The position numbers and the translations under genes were made by a program. From Anagrus nilaparvatae (lineage: Eukaryota > Arthropoda > Insecta > Hymenoptera > Mymaridae): DNA of 64,000 bases. The notes beneath the pieces were generated by a model. That model saw only the letters and a list, made by a program, of their open reading frames with translations. It made no database searches and was not told the DNA's origin. The stretch is taken from NCBI GenBank assembly GCA_022575985.1, contig JAKSXM010000285.1:124001-188000 (forward strand). Reading direction: 5' to 3'. The number at the start of each line of letters is the position of its first letter. Position 1 is the stretch's first letter. Below, one piece after another: positions 31,823 through 42,945 of the stretch.

Positions 31823-32853
31823 GGGGTATCTCTCATTTTTTTATCGATTTTTAAAAAAATTTCAAATCATTTTATTTCAATCATTTTATTATCAAAGTTA
31901 ACAACTTTTTTTTTTATATTATTAAACTATTATTAAACATTAAAAAAAATGAAAAAAAAATTATATTTGTCGTTTTGTTCATATTATAGAGGGCGTCAAA
32001 GTATAGTCTGAAAAAAACGGTTCCCACGATTTCGCCCCTTTAGGACAGCTGAAACTAAAAAACAGGATAGCATTATGTTCTGTAGATTATTCTCTGGAGT
32101 TGGTACCAAAATGAGGAAAAAATTTTTAAAATTGACCATTTGGTGGGCATTTTTAAAAAAAATACGATTTTTGGGACGAAAATGGCCCGAAAATCGACCA
32201 TAAAATAATTTCTGGTGCATATTAAGCTTAGTCCGAGGTACCAACTCTAGCTATAACTTTAATAAAGAAAATGCACCAAGCTTTGTATCAATTGCTCAAT
32301 TAGTTTTAGAGATATCGTGGGAACCGTTTTTAAAAAGTCATTTTGAGAAAAACGCGTTTAAAGTTTTTTTTTTAGTTTTAATTAACATATTTCAATTTTT
32401 AAGGTCTATAATACTTGCAAATAACTAGCCATCAGTCCTTGGGCCGTATATAAGTCCTTCAAAATCCAAATAAAATTGTTCTTGTTTTAATAGGCCTACT
32501 TTTCGCCCATACGAGCCTCTTTTTTAGCTGCTTTTCTTGGTTTTTCGATAGACGAGTACGTTCAGAATCGTGTTTAATGGCTTTTTTTTATTTTTTTTAA
32601 ATTTTATTATTTATTTATTTATATATTTTTATATTTTTATTATTATTAATATAAGATAATGTAATAAAATTAAATTAAAAAAAAAAAATAATAAAAAAAA
32701 TATTGGTATAAAATTATTAATATCTTAATATCTCAAAAACCATATTTTTTTTTTTGCCCAAATTTTTGTGTGTGCATTCTTAAGAGGTTTATAAACAATA
32801 AAAAAGAATAAAAAAATTTTCAAAAAAAAAATTTAAGAAATGAGAGATACGCC
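31823..32853. mobile_element. 1031 bp TIR element with TTAA target duplication
   Basis: Ends GGGGTATCTCTCATTT and, inverted, GGCGTATCTCTCATTTC. TTAA occurs on both sides (31819-31822 and 32854-32857). The partner repeat has the uninterrupted site at 39592-39595 in the same context, proving insertion. TTAA duplication is characteristic of piggyBac-type transposition. No ORF above 82 codons, so it is non-autonomous. An inner segment from 31988 (GAGGGCGTCAAAGTATAG) recurs near 56574, perhaps a nested or shared module. Confidence 0.82.
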
Positions 32854-33292
32854 TTAAATGAGGTATTACACCCAAAAAAAAAAAAATATTGCATTTTTTT
32901 TAATTTTTCTATTTTTTTAATTTTGACAAAAAAAATTTTGAAAAAATTAAGTATCAGATCCAAAAAATAACAATAAACAAGGTTCTTAAAACTAGTACTT
33001 CCATGGAAATAAATTAGGTACTAAGTCCAAAAAGAAAAAAAAAATTGGTATTTTTTGTATTTTTTTGTGAAAAAAATTTTAGAAAAAAAAATTTCAGAAA
33101 ATTAAGTATTCGATTCGAAATATCATGTAAAAACCATACTTTCAAATATAAGTACTTTCATGGAAATAAATGAGGTATTACATCCAAATCAAAAAAAAAA
33201 AAAAGTACCTCGAGATTTTTTGGTGAAAAAATTTTTGAAAAAAAAATTAGGTCTTAATTCCATAATATTTGTGAAATATCACCGATTACATA

Positions 33293-33295
<3 letters not shown>

Positions 33296-33338
<43 letters not shown>
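33296..33338. repeat. (CA)n microsatellite
   Basis: About 21 CA units inside repeat A; the inverted partner has about 30 TG units at 39093-39153. ORFs across it are artefacts. Confidence 0.9.
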
Positions 33339-33342
<4 letters not shown>

Positions 33343-33459
33343 GACTTTTTTTAAAAACAGGTTTTCTAGCTTCCTGGGGTCCCAAAACGTGCTTATATGC
33401 CAAAAAATAGAAAATCAAATTTTGACCTAACACAATGGTTCCTCTTTGAGGAACCAAAA

Positions 33460-35318
33460 AGTGGACTTATATTGATAATAATTTTTCCGGTGGTTTTTCC
33501 CAAGAAATACTAATCGCAAATGAATCTATAATCTATGAATAGAATAGAATGAATAGAATGCAAATGAATATATAATCTATGAAATAAAAAAGGAATAATT
33601 AATAAAAGATTTTAATTTTTATTTTAATTTTTCTTATTTGGCTTAAAGCACCGGAAATATAAAAAAGTAGAGAAAGAAATTTTTAAACTTTTAGGTTTTT
33701 TGTTATTTTTAACTTTTGAGTCAGTTTTCCCAAGTGGAACCTTCATAATATATTTATGTTAAACATTTAATTACTTATTATTTGGGACAACTTTTTTTAA
33801 ATATGAGTCACCGGAAAATTTTTCGAATTTTGGATTCGATATGAGACGGTATGCACCCGCGGGTGGCATACTCTGGGTTCTTTACCCATTAAAATAATAA
33901 ATGGATTTATTAGGTGGGGTTATTTCTTGAATAAAACGAACACAGTAAATTTAATTTGAATGAAAAAATAGTAAAAAAAAAGATTTTATTTTAATTAACT
34001 TTAATTATTTACAAAAGTACGTTGTGTTACGTAGCAAAATAAAATGTTTATTTTTTATTAAATCACTAAATGCACTTGTCACTATTTTTTATTTCACTTC
34101 ACTTTTAACAATATAATTAGGATTCTCGAATTTTTCGTTAATATACTAAATTTATTAAATTTACAAATACTTACAAATTTTTTCGAAAATTTACTAATTT
34201 TTCGAAAATGTTATAACTTTTTTGTTAATATAAGGAAGTAACTTTTTACAGTGTAGTAACGGAATCCTAATAGCGTAAAGGGTACCTATAATAAAAAATG
34301 AGAATACAAATGTGTGAGAATAAAAATATTATGAAAAATTATATTTGAAAAAGTACTTTTCTGAAATTTGAAAACTAATAGCTAACTTTTATTAGAAATT
34401 GATTTTTAACAGGATATTGAATACATAACAACTTGCATCGAAGGTTACAAAAAAAAATTATATATTTTATTTTTTTTCCTAGGTATAAAAAATTTAGTTG
34501 TAATTATAATTGTGCAACGGAAAAAGATTAAAAAAAAAAACATCGATATAGTTTGTATGTAAAATATTATATATATCGTGCACAAAGTTCAAGTATAAAA
34601 ATACAAATTTTTTGCACAAAATATACATTTTTTATTAAAGTGCTGATAAAATAGGCAAACTGGATTTTTTTGACAATTTTTATTTTGCCCAAAATGAAAA
34701 GGAATTTATAGAGAAAAGTCAGATTTTGCTTGCCCCATGATTTTTTGCCATTTGAAAGGCTCAAAATCACATTTTTTCAATATTTAAAAAAAACCAATTT
34801 CTGAATTTTTTTAAATAAATTAAAATTATTCTTAATGATAGATTTATAATTTATTGACCAGTACTGGGTACATCTACCCAAAAAATATATAAGTTACACT
34901 TGTAAATATTATTCAGAAAATTTTTTTTTTTGAAATTTGCGAAATTTTAAAAAATTGGTCCTTGAAAATTGAAAACATATAAGACAAAAAAACGGATTTT
35001 TCTCCTAAAATGCGTGGTGAAATGTTAAAATAATAAGTGAATTCGGATTGTACCGGAAAAATTACTATGGAATACGTCTTTAAATCCAGTTAATAACATC
35101 ATTTGAATCTGATCTCAGTCCGTGAATTTTTTAAAAAATCCAATATTTAACATTTGAGTTGCTCTCAGACTATGAAAATTAAAAATTTATTGGTGTTAAA
35201 TAAACTTATTTTAGTAAATTATAATTACAAAACAATTTAAATAACATAAATCCATCATTAGGAATAATTTTCTAAATTTTATCTAAAAATTATCTAAAAT
35301 CTTGTAAAAAATGTTAAA
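33460..35318. other. AT-rich stretch between repeats
   Basis: No gene recognised. A less AT-rich block near 33840-33930 (ACCCGCGGGTGGCATACTC) could be a repeat edge. ORFs of 60-70 codons are unconvincing. Confidence 0.4.
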
Positions 35319-35621
35319 TTAAAAAAAATATTTTTTTTTTTTAATTAACCCCCCCCCCCTACCACAACCCCCAAATGAGGGAGGTTCTCTTATTTTTAGG
35401 AGAATAGTGGTGAAACTTTTTTCGTGTTCCAGATCTCTGTGGACAGCCTCCCATAAATTTTCCCGATTTGATTCAAAATAGGTTTCTGCACAACGTTTAT
35501 GCCCTCCCTGTAAAGAATTATGCATTTCATTAAAAATTGTATTTATTTCCTCCTTCGAGAAATTCTCTAAACTAGTAGTACAAATTATAATTAAAAACGT
35601 TTTCTCATTAAAAATTTGCAT
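35319..35621 (-). pseudogene. Probable gypsy integrase zinc-domain fragment
   Basis: EEINTIFNEMHNSLQGGHKR followed by CAETYFESNRENLWEAVHRD resembles the HHCC region of Ty3/gypsy integrases (EMHxSxxGGHxG...TYxxIRxxYYWxxM). The CxxC half is missing and the frame then degenerates into poly-G/poly-A sequence. Short, so this is tentative. Confidence 0.4.
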
Positions 35622-36193
35622 AAAAACGGAGATAAAATTCTTATAATTGATTTAATTAAAATTATGACCCTAAAAAACAACAAAATTCGATTTTTCTTTT
35701 ATAAGACGTGGTGAAAAGCAAAAATAAATGGTTCCATCGATTTTCTGGAGGAAAAAAATACAAGACCCATTTGTAAATAATATTCAGAAAAACTTATTTT
35801 AAAAACTAATAGGCTGATTCCATGTGAAACGTACGTTGACCTCCAGATGGGGTCTTCCGATTGGGCTGTAACTTTGCACAAGTGATTATATATATAAAAT
35901 GTCCTCGCTCCCCAAATTTTACATCGTAAAATCGTTTCTAGCCGCCTCTGTGAATTTTTGAAAATTGGGACCGATTTTAAAGCTCTCAGCCACCAACTTT
36001 AGCTTCATTATATAAAAGCATGAAGAAATGTTATATATATTATTAGAAAAACGGTTTCGATCGGAAATTTCTCTGGCTATCCGAATTTCTAAACCATTTT
36101 TTAAAATTTTTACGTGGAAACCCGGAAAATTGGAAAATGTGAACCGTACCGTCTGTAGCTCATAACTCAAAACCCGTCACTTCAAATAACTTC
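35622..36193. other. Noncoding stretch
   Basis: Mixed-composition DNA with phrases such as GGGCTGTAACTTTGCAC that resemble interspersed repeats. Nothing further identified. Confidence 0.35.
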
Positions 36194-36899
36194 AAACTGG
36201 GAGTGGAGACTGAGTATTCCATATACTTTCATCTGATATTAATATGGATATGGGTATTTTCACATACGGAAAAGTTATAACGATAATTATTGAAATTTTC
36301 CGATTTTGAAAATGAAAATTTAGCGAAAAAAGCTATATTTATATGCAAATTTAGGCAGAACCGATTTCATATGTAAAATTTATCATAAAATAAATTATTT
36401 TTTAATGCCTTTAAACCTTTTCTATTGACATATATAGTCAATTCTACGAAATTAGACTTTTAATAAGAAGCTATTCAAGTAATTCTTAGTGAAAATTACC
36501 TAATACAAAAAAGAATGTCAGGAATTTGGAAAAATCAAATTCGGCTGGATTTAGTATGTTAAAATATGACACCTTACCAATTTTTATGGTTCTGGATTAA
36601 AAAATTTTGAAATAGCAGCTGTTTTTGAATTAAAAATATTTTCCAATTTTTAAAGAAAATCTAAATAAATTTTCTTTTATAATTTTTTTACACTCTGAAC
36701 AGAGCTCAAAAACTATTTTCAACCATAGGAAATAGCTGAAACTTCTTACTGAGAGTCATTTCGGCTGTCAGTTTTTGGAGAAACATCGAGAAAAGCTGAA
36801 TAAAACTAAAATTCTAAAGGAAAATTTTTTTTTAACCCATAAGCGCCTAATCGACAATTCTTGGACACTTAAATATTTTGATATGAAAAAATGAATATT

Positions 36900-38971
36900 T
36901 TAGGCTAAAAATCTCACCTAGTAGGTATTTTTTATCGCTCTTTCCATTTCCGGACTCCGTTTTTACCTACGACCCTTGGGTAATGAAATATCAACCCCTA
37001 AAGTAGGGTAAAATCACTAAAATTGTAAAATTTAAAAAAAAAAGTTACTGCGCGCAAAAAAAAAGTTTCTTTATGTTGGAAATTATATCTTTTACTTTCC
37101 AAAAGGTAAAAAATGAAAATTTATGTATTCTCAGCACATTTACCCTCTCAAGAGGGTAAATATTAGGGGTAAGGGGGTGGATTTTACAGATGTATAAAAA
37201 TTGAATATTTCTAGCTGAAAACCTCAACTAGTAGGTATTTTTGGTCGCTCTTTCCATTTACGAAGTCTGTTTTCACCTACGATCCTTGGTTAATGAAATA
37301 TCAACCCCTAAATTAGGGTAAAATCACTAAAATTGTAAAATTTAAAAAAAAAAAAGTTACTGCGCGCAAAAAAAAAGTTTCTTTATGTTGGAAATTATAT
37401 TTTTTACTTTCCAAAAGGTAAAAAATGAAAATTTATGTATTCTCAGCACATTTACCCTCTCAAGGGGGTAAATATTAGGGATAAGGGGGTGGATTTTACA
37501 GATGTATAAAAATTGAATATTTCTAGCTGAAAACCTCAACTAACAGGTATTTTTGGTCGCTCTTTCCATTTCCGAAGTCTGTTTTCACCTACGATCCTTG
37601 GTTAATGAAATATCAACCCCTAAATTAGGGTAAAATCACTAAAATTGTAAAATTTAAAAAAAAAAGTTACTGCGCGCAAAAAAAAGTTTCTTTATGTTTG
37701 AAATTATATTTTTTACTTTCCAAAAGGTAAAAAATGAAAATTTATGTATTCTCAGCACATTTACCCTCTCTAGGGGGTAAATATTAGGGGTAAGGGGGTG
37801 GATTTTAGAGTTATATAAAAAATGAATATTTCTAGCTTAAAACATCACCTACTAGGTATTTTTGGTCGCTTTTTCCATTTCCGAAATCTGTTACAACCCT
37901 AAAATCCACCCACTTACTCCAAATATTTGCCCCCTCGAGAGGGTGAATGTGCTGAGAATACATAAATTTTCATCTCTTACCTTTTGGGAAGTAAAAAATA
38001 TAATTTAAAACATAAAGAAACTTTTTTTTGACTGCAGTAACTTTTTTTTTTAAATTTTACAATTTTAATGATTTTACCATGTTTTAGGGGTTGAATATTT
38101 CACTACCCAAGGTTGTAGAGGAAAACAGACTTCGAAAATGGAAAGAGCGACTAAAAATACCTATTAGGTGATGTTTTCAGCTAGAAATATTCAATTTTTA
38201 TACATCTGTAAAATCCACCCCCTTACCCCTAATATTTACCCCCTAGAGAGGGTAAATGTGCTGCGAATACATAAATTTTCATCTTTTACCTTTTGAAAAG
38301 TAAAAAATATAATTTCCAACATAAAGAAACTTTTCTTTTTCGTGTAGTAACTTTTTTTTTTAATTTTACAATTTTAGTGATTTTACCCTACTTTAGGGGT
38401 TGATATTTCATTAACCAAGGGTCGTAGGTGAAAACAGACTTCGGAAATGGAAATAGCGACCAAAAATACCTACTAGGTGATGTTTTCAGCTAGAAATATT
38501 CAATTTTTATACATCTGTAAAATCCACCCCCTTATCCCTAATATTTACCCCCTAGAGAGGGTAAATGTGCTGCGAATACATAAATTTTCATCTTTTACCT
38601 TTTGAAAAGTAAAAAATATAATTTCCAACATAAAGAAACTTTTCTTTTTCGTGTAGTAACTTTTTTTTTTTAATTTTACAATTTTAATGATTTTACCCTA
38701 CTTTAGGGGTTGATATTTCATTAACCAAGGGTCGTAGGTGAAAACAGACTTCGGAAATGGAAATAGCGACCAAAAATACCTACTAGGTGATGTTTTCAGC
38801 TAGAAATATTCAATTTTTATACATCTGTAAAATCCACCCCCTTATCCCTAATATTTACCCCCTTGAGAGGGTAAATGTGCTGAGAATACATAAATTTTCA
38901 TTTTTTACCTTTTGGAAAGTAAAAAATATAATTTCCAACATAAAGAAACTTTTTTTTTGCGCGTAGTAACG
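36900..38971. repeat. Palindromic array of 312 bp units
   Basis: About three units in forward orientation (landmark GTTACTGCGCGCAAAAA at 37043, 37354 and 37666) and about three and a half inverted (landmark AGTAAC near 38037, 38346, 38656, 38966), meeting near 37890. Units share TTTACCCTCTCAAGRGGGTA, itself a short palindrome, and a stretch around TACCTACTAGGTGA. Units differ by scattered substitutions. Confidence 0.85.
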
Positions 38972-39088
38972 TTTTGGTTCCTCAATGAGGAACCATTGTG
39001 TTAGGTCAAAATTTGATTTTCTATTTTTTGGCATATAAGCACGTTTTGGGACCCCAGGAAGCTAAAAAACCTGTTTTTAAAAAAAGTC

Positions 39089-39156
<68 letters not shown>

Positions 39157-41672
39157 TATGTAATCGGTGATATTTCACAAATATTATGGAATTAAGACCT
39201 AATTTTTTTTTCAAAAATTTTTTCACCAAAAAATCTCGAGGTACTTTTTTTTTTTTTTGATTTGGATGTAATACCTCATTTATTTCCACGAAAGTACTTA
39301 TATTTGAAAGTATGGTTTTTACATGATATCTCGAATCGGATACTTAATTTTCTGAAAATTTTTTTTCTAAAATTTTTTTCACAAAAAAATACAAAAAATA
39401 CAAATTTTTTTTTTCTTTTTGGACGTAGTACCTAATTTATTTCCATGGAAGTACTAGTTTTAAGAACCTTGTTTATTGTTATTTATTGGATATGATACTT
39501 AATTTTTTCAAAATTTTTTTTGTCAAAATTAAAAAAATAGAAAAATTAAAAAAAATGCAATATTTTTTTTTTTTTGGGTGTAATACCTCATTTAATTCTA
39601 TGAAAGTACTAATATCTGAAAATATTATAACTAGTGATATTTCAAAACCATTATCGAATTAAGACCTAATTTTTTTTTCAAACATTTTTTTATCAAAAAA
39701 TCTCAAACCCCCCCTTTTTTTTTTTAATTTGGATGTAATACCTCATTTATTTCCATGAAAGTACTTATATTTGAAAGTATGGTTTTAACACTATATCTCG
39801 AATCTGATACTTAATTTTCTGAAATTTTTTTTTCTAAAATTTTTTTCACAAAAAAATACAAAAAATTCCAATTTTTTTTTTCTTTTTGGACTTAGTACCT
39901 AATTTATTTTCATGGAAGTACTACTTTTAAGAACCTTGTTTATTGTAATTTTTTGGATCTGATACTTAATTTTTTCAAAATTTTTTTTGTCAAAATTAAA
40001 AAAAAATAAAAATAAAAAAAACTGCAATATTTTTTTTTTTTTTTTGGTGTAATACCTCATTTAATTCTATGAAAGTACTAATATCTGAAAATATTATAAC
40101 TAGTAATATTTCAAAACCATTATCGAATTAAGACCTAATTTTTTTTCCAAACATTTTTTTATCAAAAAATCTCAAACCCCCCCCCCTTTTTTTTTTATTT
40201 TGGATGTAATACCTCATTCATTTCCATGAAAGTACTTATATTTAAAAGTATGGTTTTTACTTGATATCTCCAATCTGATACTTAATTTTTTGAAAATTTT
40301 TTTCCTAAAATTTTTTTCACAAAAAAATACAAAAAATACGAAACTTTTTTTTCTTTTTGGACGTAGTACCTAATTTATTTCCATGGAAGTACTAGTTTTA
40401 AGAACCTCGTTTACAGTAATTTTTTGGAATGGATACTTAATTTTTTCAAAATTTTTATTATCTAAATTAAAAAAAAAGAAAAATAAAAAAAATTGCAATA
40501 TTTTTTTGGTGTAATACCTCTTTTAATTCTATGAAAGTACTAATATTTTAAAATATTGTAACCAGTGATATTCCAAAACAATTTATTATCGAACGAATAC
40601 CTAACTTTTTTTTCCAAAAATTTTTTTATTAAAAAAATCTCAAAATTCTTTTTTTTTTTTTAATTTGGATGCAATACCTCATTTATTTCCATGAAAGTAC
40701 TTATACTTGAAAGTATGGTTTTTACTCGATATCTTGAATCTGATAATTAATTTTTTGAAAATTTTTTTCTCCAAAATCTTCGTTACAAAAAAATACATAA
40801 AACATCAAATTTATTTTTTGTATTTGACATATCTAATTTATTTTAATGAGAGTACAAGTTTTAGAAATTTAGTTTATAGTAATTTTTGGTATCCGATCAC
40901 AATTTTTTTTTTTATTTTGATATTAATTATAACACACAAGGAAAAATGATGGAAATCTTGCCTCTTTTTGACTTCCTCGGATTATTTTGTTCGTTGCTAT
41001 GTTTATTTATGTATGCAGCTTAATGAAATTATAAACAATAATAAACAGCCTAAAAATATTAAATGGTTATGTTTGCATTTTAAAATTAAGATTTAAAGTT
41101 ATATTGGCATTTTTTAAAGAATCAAACAATTTATAGAATTAAATAATTTATTATTTTGTGATTAATAGAAATAATATAAATAATGTTAAAATCTTGAAGC
41201 AATTAATGTGGCTATTTTTTTTATTACAAAATATTATTATTATTATTATTATCATTGTTGCGGAAGATTTGTCAAATGCAAGGAGTACACTGAGAAAATA
41301 AATTATAAGAAATTATTGTAAATTCTGGTAAAAACTCCTATCTTTTTATAATAATTGAGCGAATATTTGTAATTTTCGCATCGTTACCAACCATTTCTTT
41401 TATAAAAAATATAAAATTAGCTTTTTTTATATTTCTCTCTTTTTAATTATGCAAAAATGATTTAAAATCCATTAACGACGGCGCGACCAATCCATGGACG
41501 CTAGAATTTTCACTTTAATAACAAAATGATCTTAATAATCTACTTTACCAGCTACTAAAAACGAAAAATGTATGTATAATTGCATGGTTGTAATCAATAA
41601 TATTTGTTGTAAATTAAGATTACAGCCCATTGTTTGAGGAACCTCAGTGCCAGCTAGTTGGCAGGGTATTTT
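38972..41672 (-). repeat. Long repeat A, right (inverted) copy
   Basis: 2701 bp, inverse of 29742-33459 without the TTAA element. Starts TTTTGGTTCCTCAATGAGG and ends CAGTGCCAGCTAGTTGGCAG plus GGTATTTT. Same nested units and dinucleotide repeat, and flanked by poly-T target sequence of the 312 bp array. Confidence 0.85.
39093..39153. repeat. (TG)n microsatellite
   Basis: About 30 TG units, inverse and longer counterpart of 33296-33338. Confidence 0.9.
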
Positions 41673-42889
41673 TTTAAATTTTACAATTTTAGTGATTTTA
41701 CCCTATTTTAGGGGTTGATATTTCATTACCCAATGGTCGTAGGTAAAAACGGACTCCGGAAATGGAAAGAGCGATAAAAAATACCTACTAGGTGAGTTTT
41801 TTAGCCTAAATATTCATTTTTTCATATCAAAATATTTAAGTGTCCAAGAATTGTCGATTAGGCGCTTATGGGTTAATATGGATTTTTCATTATTGTATTT
41901 TATAATTATTTGTTTTTTAACTTTTTCAAAACTAAAAAGGTTAAATACCCAGAAATAGAAATTTTTAAAAGAATTAAAATTTTTTTTTTGAAAAACAGTA
42001 ATTTTAAGTGCAACAAAAAAGAAAAGAATTCCCAGTGTTTGAAAAATCCACATTAAAAAAAAAAATTTCTTTAGAATTTTAGTTTTATTCAGCTTTCTCG
42101 ATGTTTTTCCAAAAACTGACAGCAGAAATGACTCTCAGTAAGAAGTTTCAGCTATTTCCTATGGTTGAAAATAGTTTTTGAGCTCTGTTTAGAGTGTAAA
42201 AAAATTAAAAAAGAAAATTTATTTAGATTTTCTTTAAAAATTGGAAAATATTTTTAATTCAAAAAACAGCTGCTATTTCAAAATTTTTTAATCCAGAACC
42301 ATAAAAATTGGTAAGGTGTCATATTTTAACATACTAAATCCAGCCGAATTTGATTTTTCCAAATTCCTGAAATTCTTTTTTGTATTAGGTAATTTTCACT
42401 AAGAATTACTTGAATAGCTTCTTATAAAAAGTCTAATTTCGTAGAATTGACTATATATGTCAATAGAAAAGAATTAAAGGCATTAAAAAATAATTTATTT
42501 TATGATAAATTTTACATATGAAATCGGTTCTGCTTAAATTTGCATATAAATATAGCTTTTTTCGCTAAATTTTCATTTTCAAAATCGGAAAATTTCACTA
42601 ATTATCGTTATAACTTTTCCGTATGTGAAAATACCCATACCCATATTAATATCAGGTGAAAGTATATGGAATACTCAGTCTCCACTCCCAGTTTATAATA
42701 CATGCCTTTACGCATACCATACACCGCGTACTGTATGGTTATGTGGGACTCAACCTCAAGTTTGGGGTAATACCCACTAAACTCCCCACCCTACTGCATT
42801 TATGACAATATTATAGAATCTGGACTCCCTGTTTAGGTATTTATACTTCGGTCCGGGAAAAATGAAGCCAAGGCATTTGTTTGCTATAC

Positions 42890-42945
42890 CCTGCCAATAA
42901 AGGAGGAGAGTTTCCTACGAGAGGAAACCTTCCTCCTTTTTTTTA
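42890..42945. other. Inverted repeat at the R1-like ORF2 3' end
   Basis: AAGGAGGAGAGTTTCC can pair with GGAAACCTTCCTCCTT across a 7 base loop. Position at the end of ORF2 suggests an RNA stem-loop in the LINE 3' region, possibly used by its RT. Confidence 0.45.

Larger units (their letters stand above)
29742..33459 (+). repeat. Long repeat A, left copy, built of nested tandem units
   Basis: Inverted partner of 38972-41672. Outer edge reads AAAATACCCTGCCAACTAGC and inner edge GAGGAACCAAAA. From 30550 on it consists of about four units of roughly 470 bp, each made of three related subunits of about 155 bp marked by TACTTTCATGGAAATAAATG, TACTTTCATAGAATTAAATG and TACTTCCATGGAAATAAATT. No coding potential. 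Excluding the 1031 bp insertion, it is about 2.68 kb, close to the 2701 bp of its partner. Confidence 0.85.
36194..42694. mobile_element. Large foldback element B with repeat A nested in its right arm
   Basis: The left arm begins AAACTGGGAGTGGAGACTGA at 36194 and the right arm ends with its reverse complement at 42694. Arm sequence matches inversely through the Ile/Asn-poor AT-rich DNA to CCATAAGCGCCTAATCGACA (36839) versus its inverse at about 41853. The centre is a palindromic array of 312 bp units. Repeat A prime (38972-41672) sits in a T-run of the right-hand array, so removing it leaves a palindrome of about 3.8 kb. No transposase. Comparable in plan to Drosophila FB/Galileo foldback elements. 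Confidence 0.75.

Noticed and set aside
33160..33457. ORFs with long Thr-His or Cys-Val runs, also at 38998-39289
   Set aside because: Translations of the CA/TG microsatellite.
37045..37539. Two nearly identical 60-codon ORFs
   Set aside because: Consecutive 312 bp repeat units; not genes.
36900..38971. CRISPR-like array
   Set aside because: 312 bp units without un-related spacers, in palindromic orientation in a eukaryotic genome.
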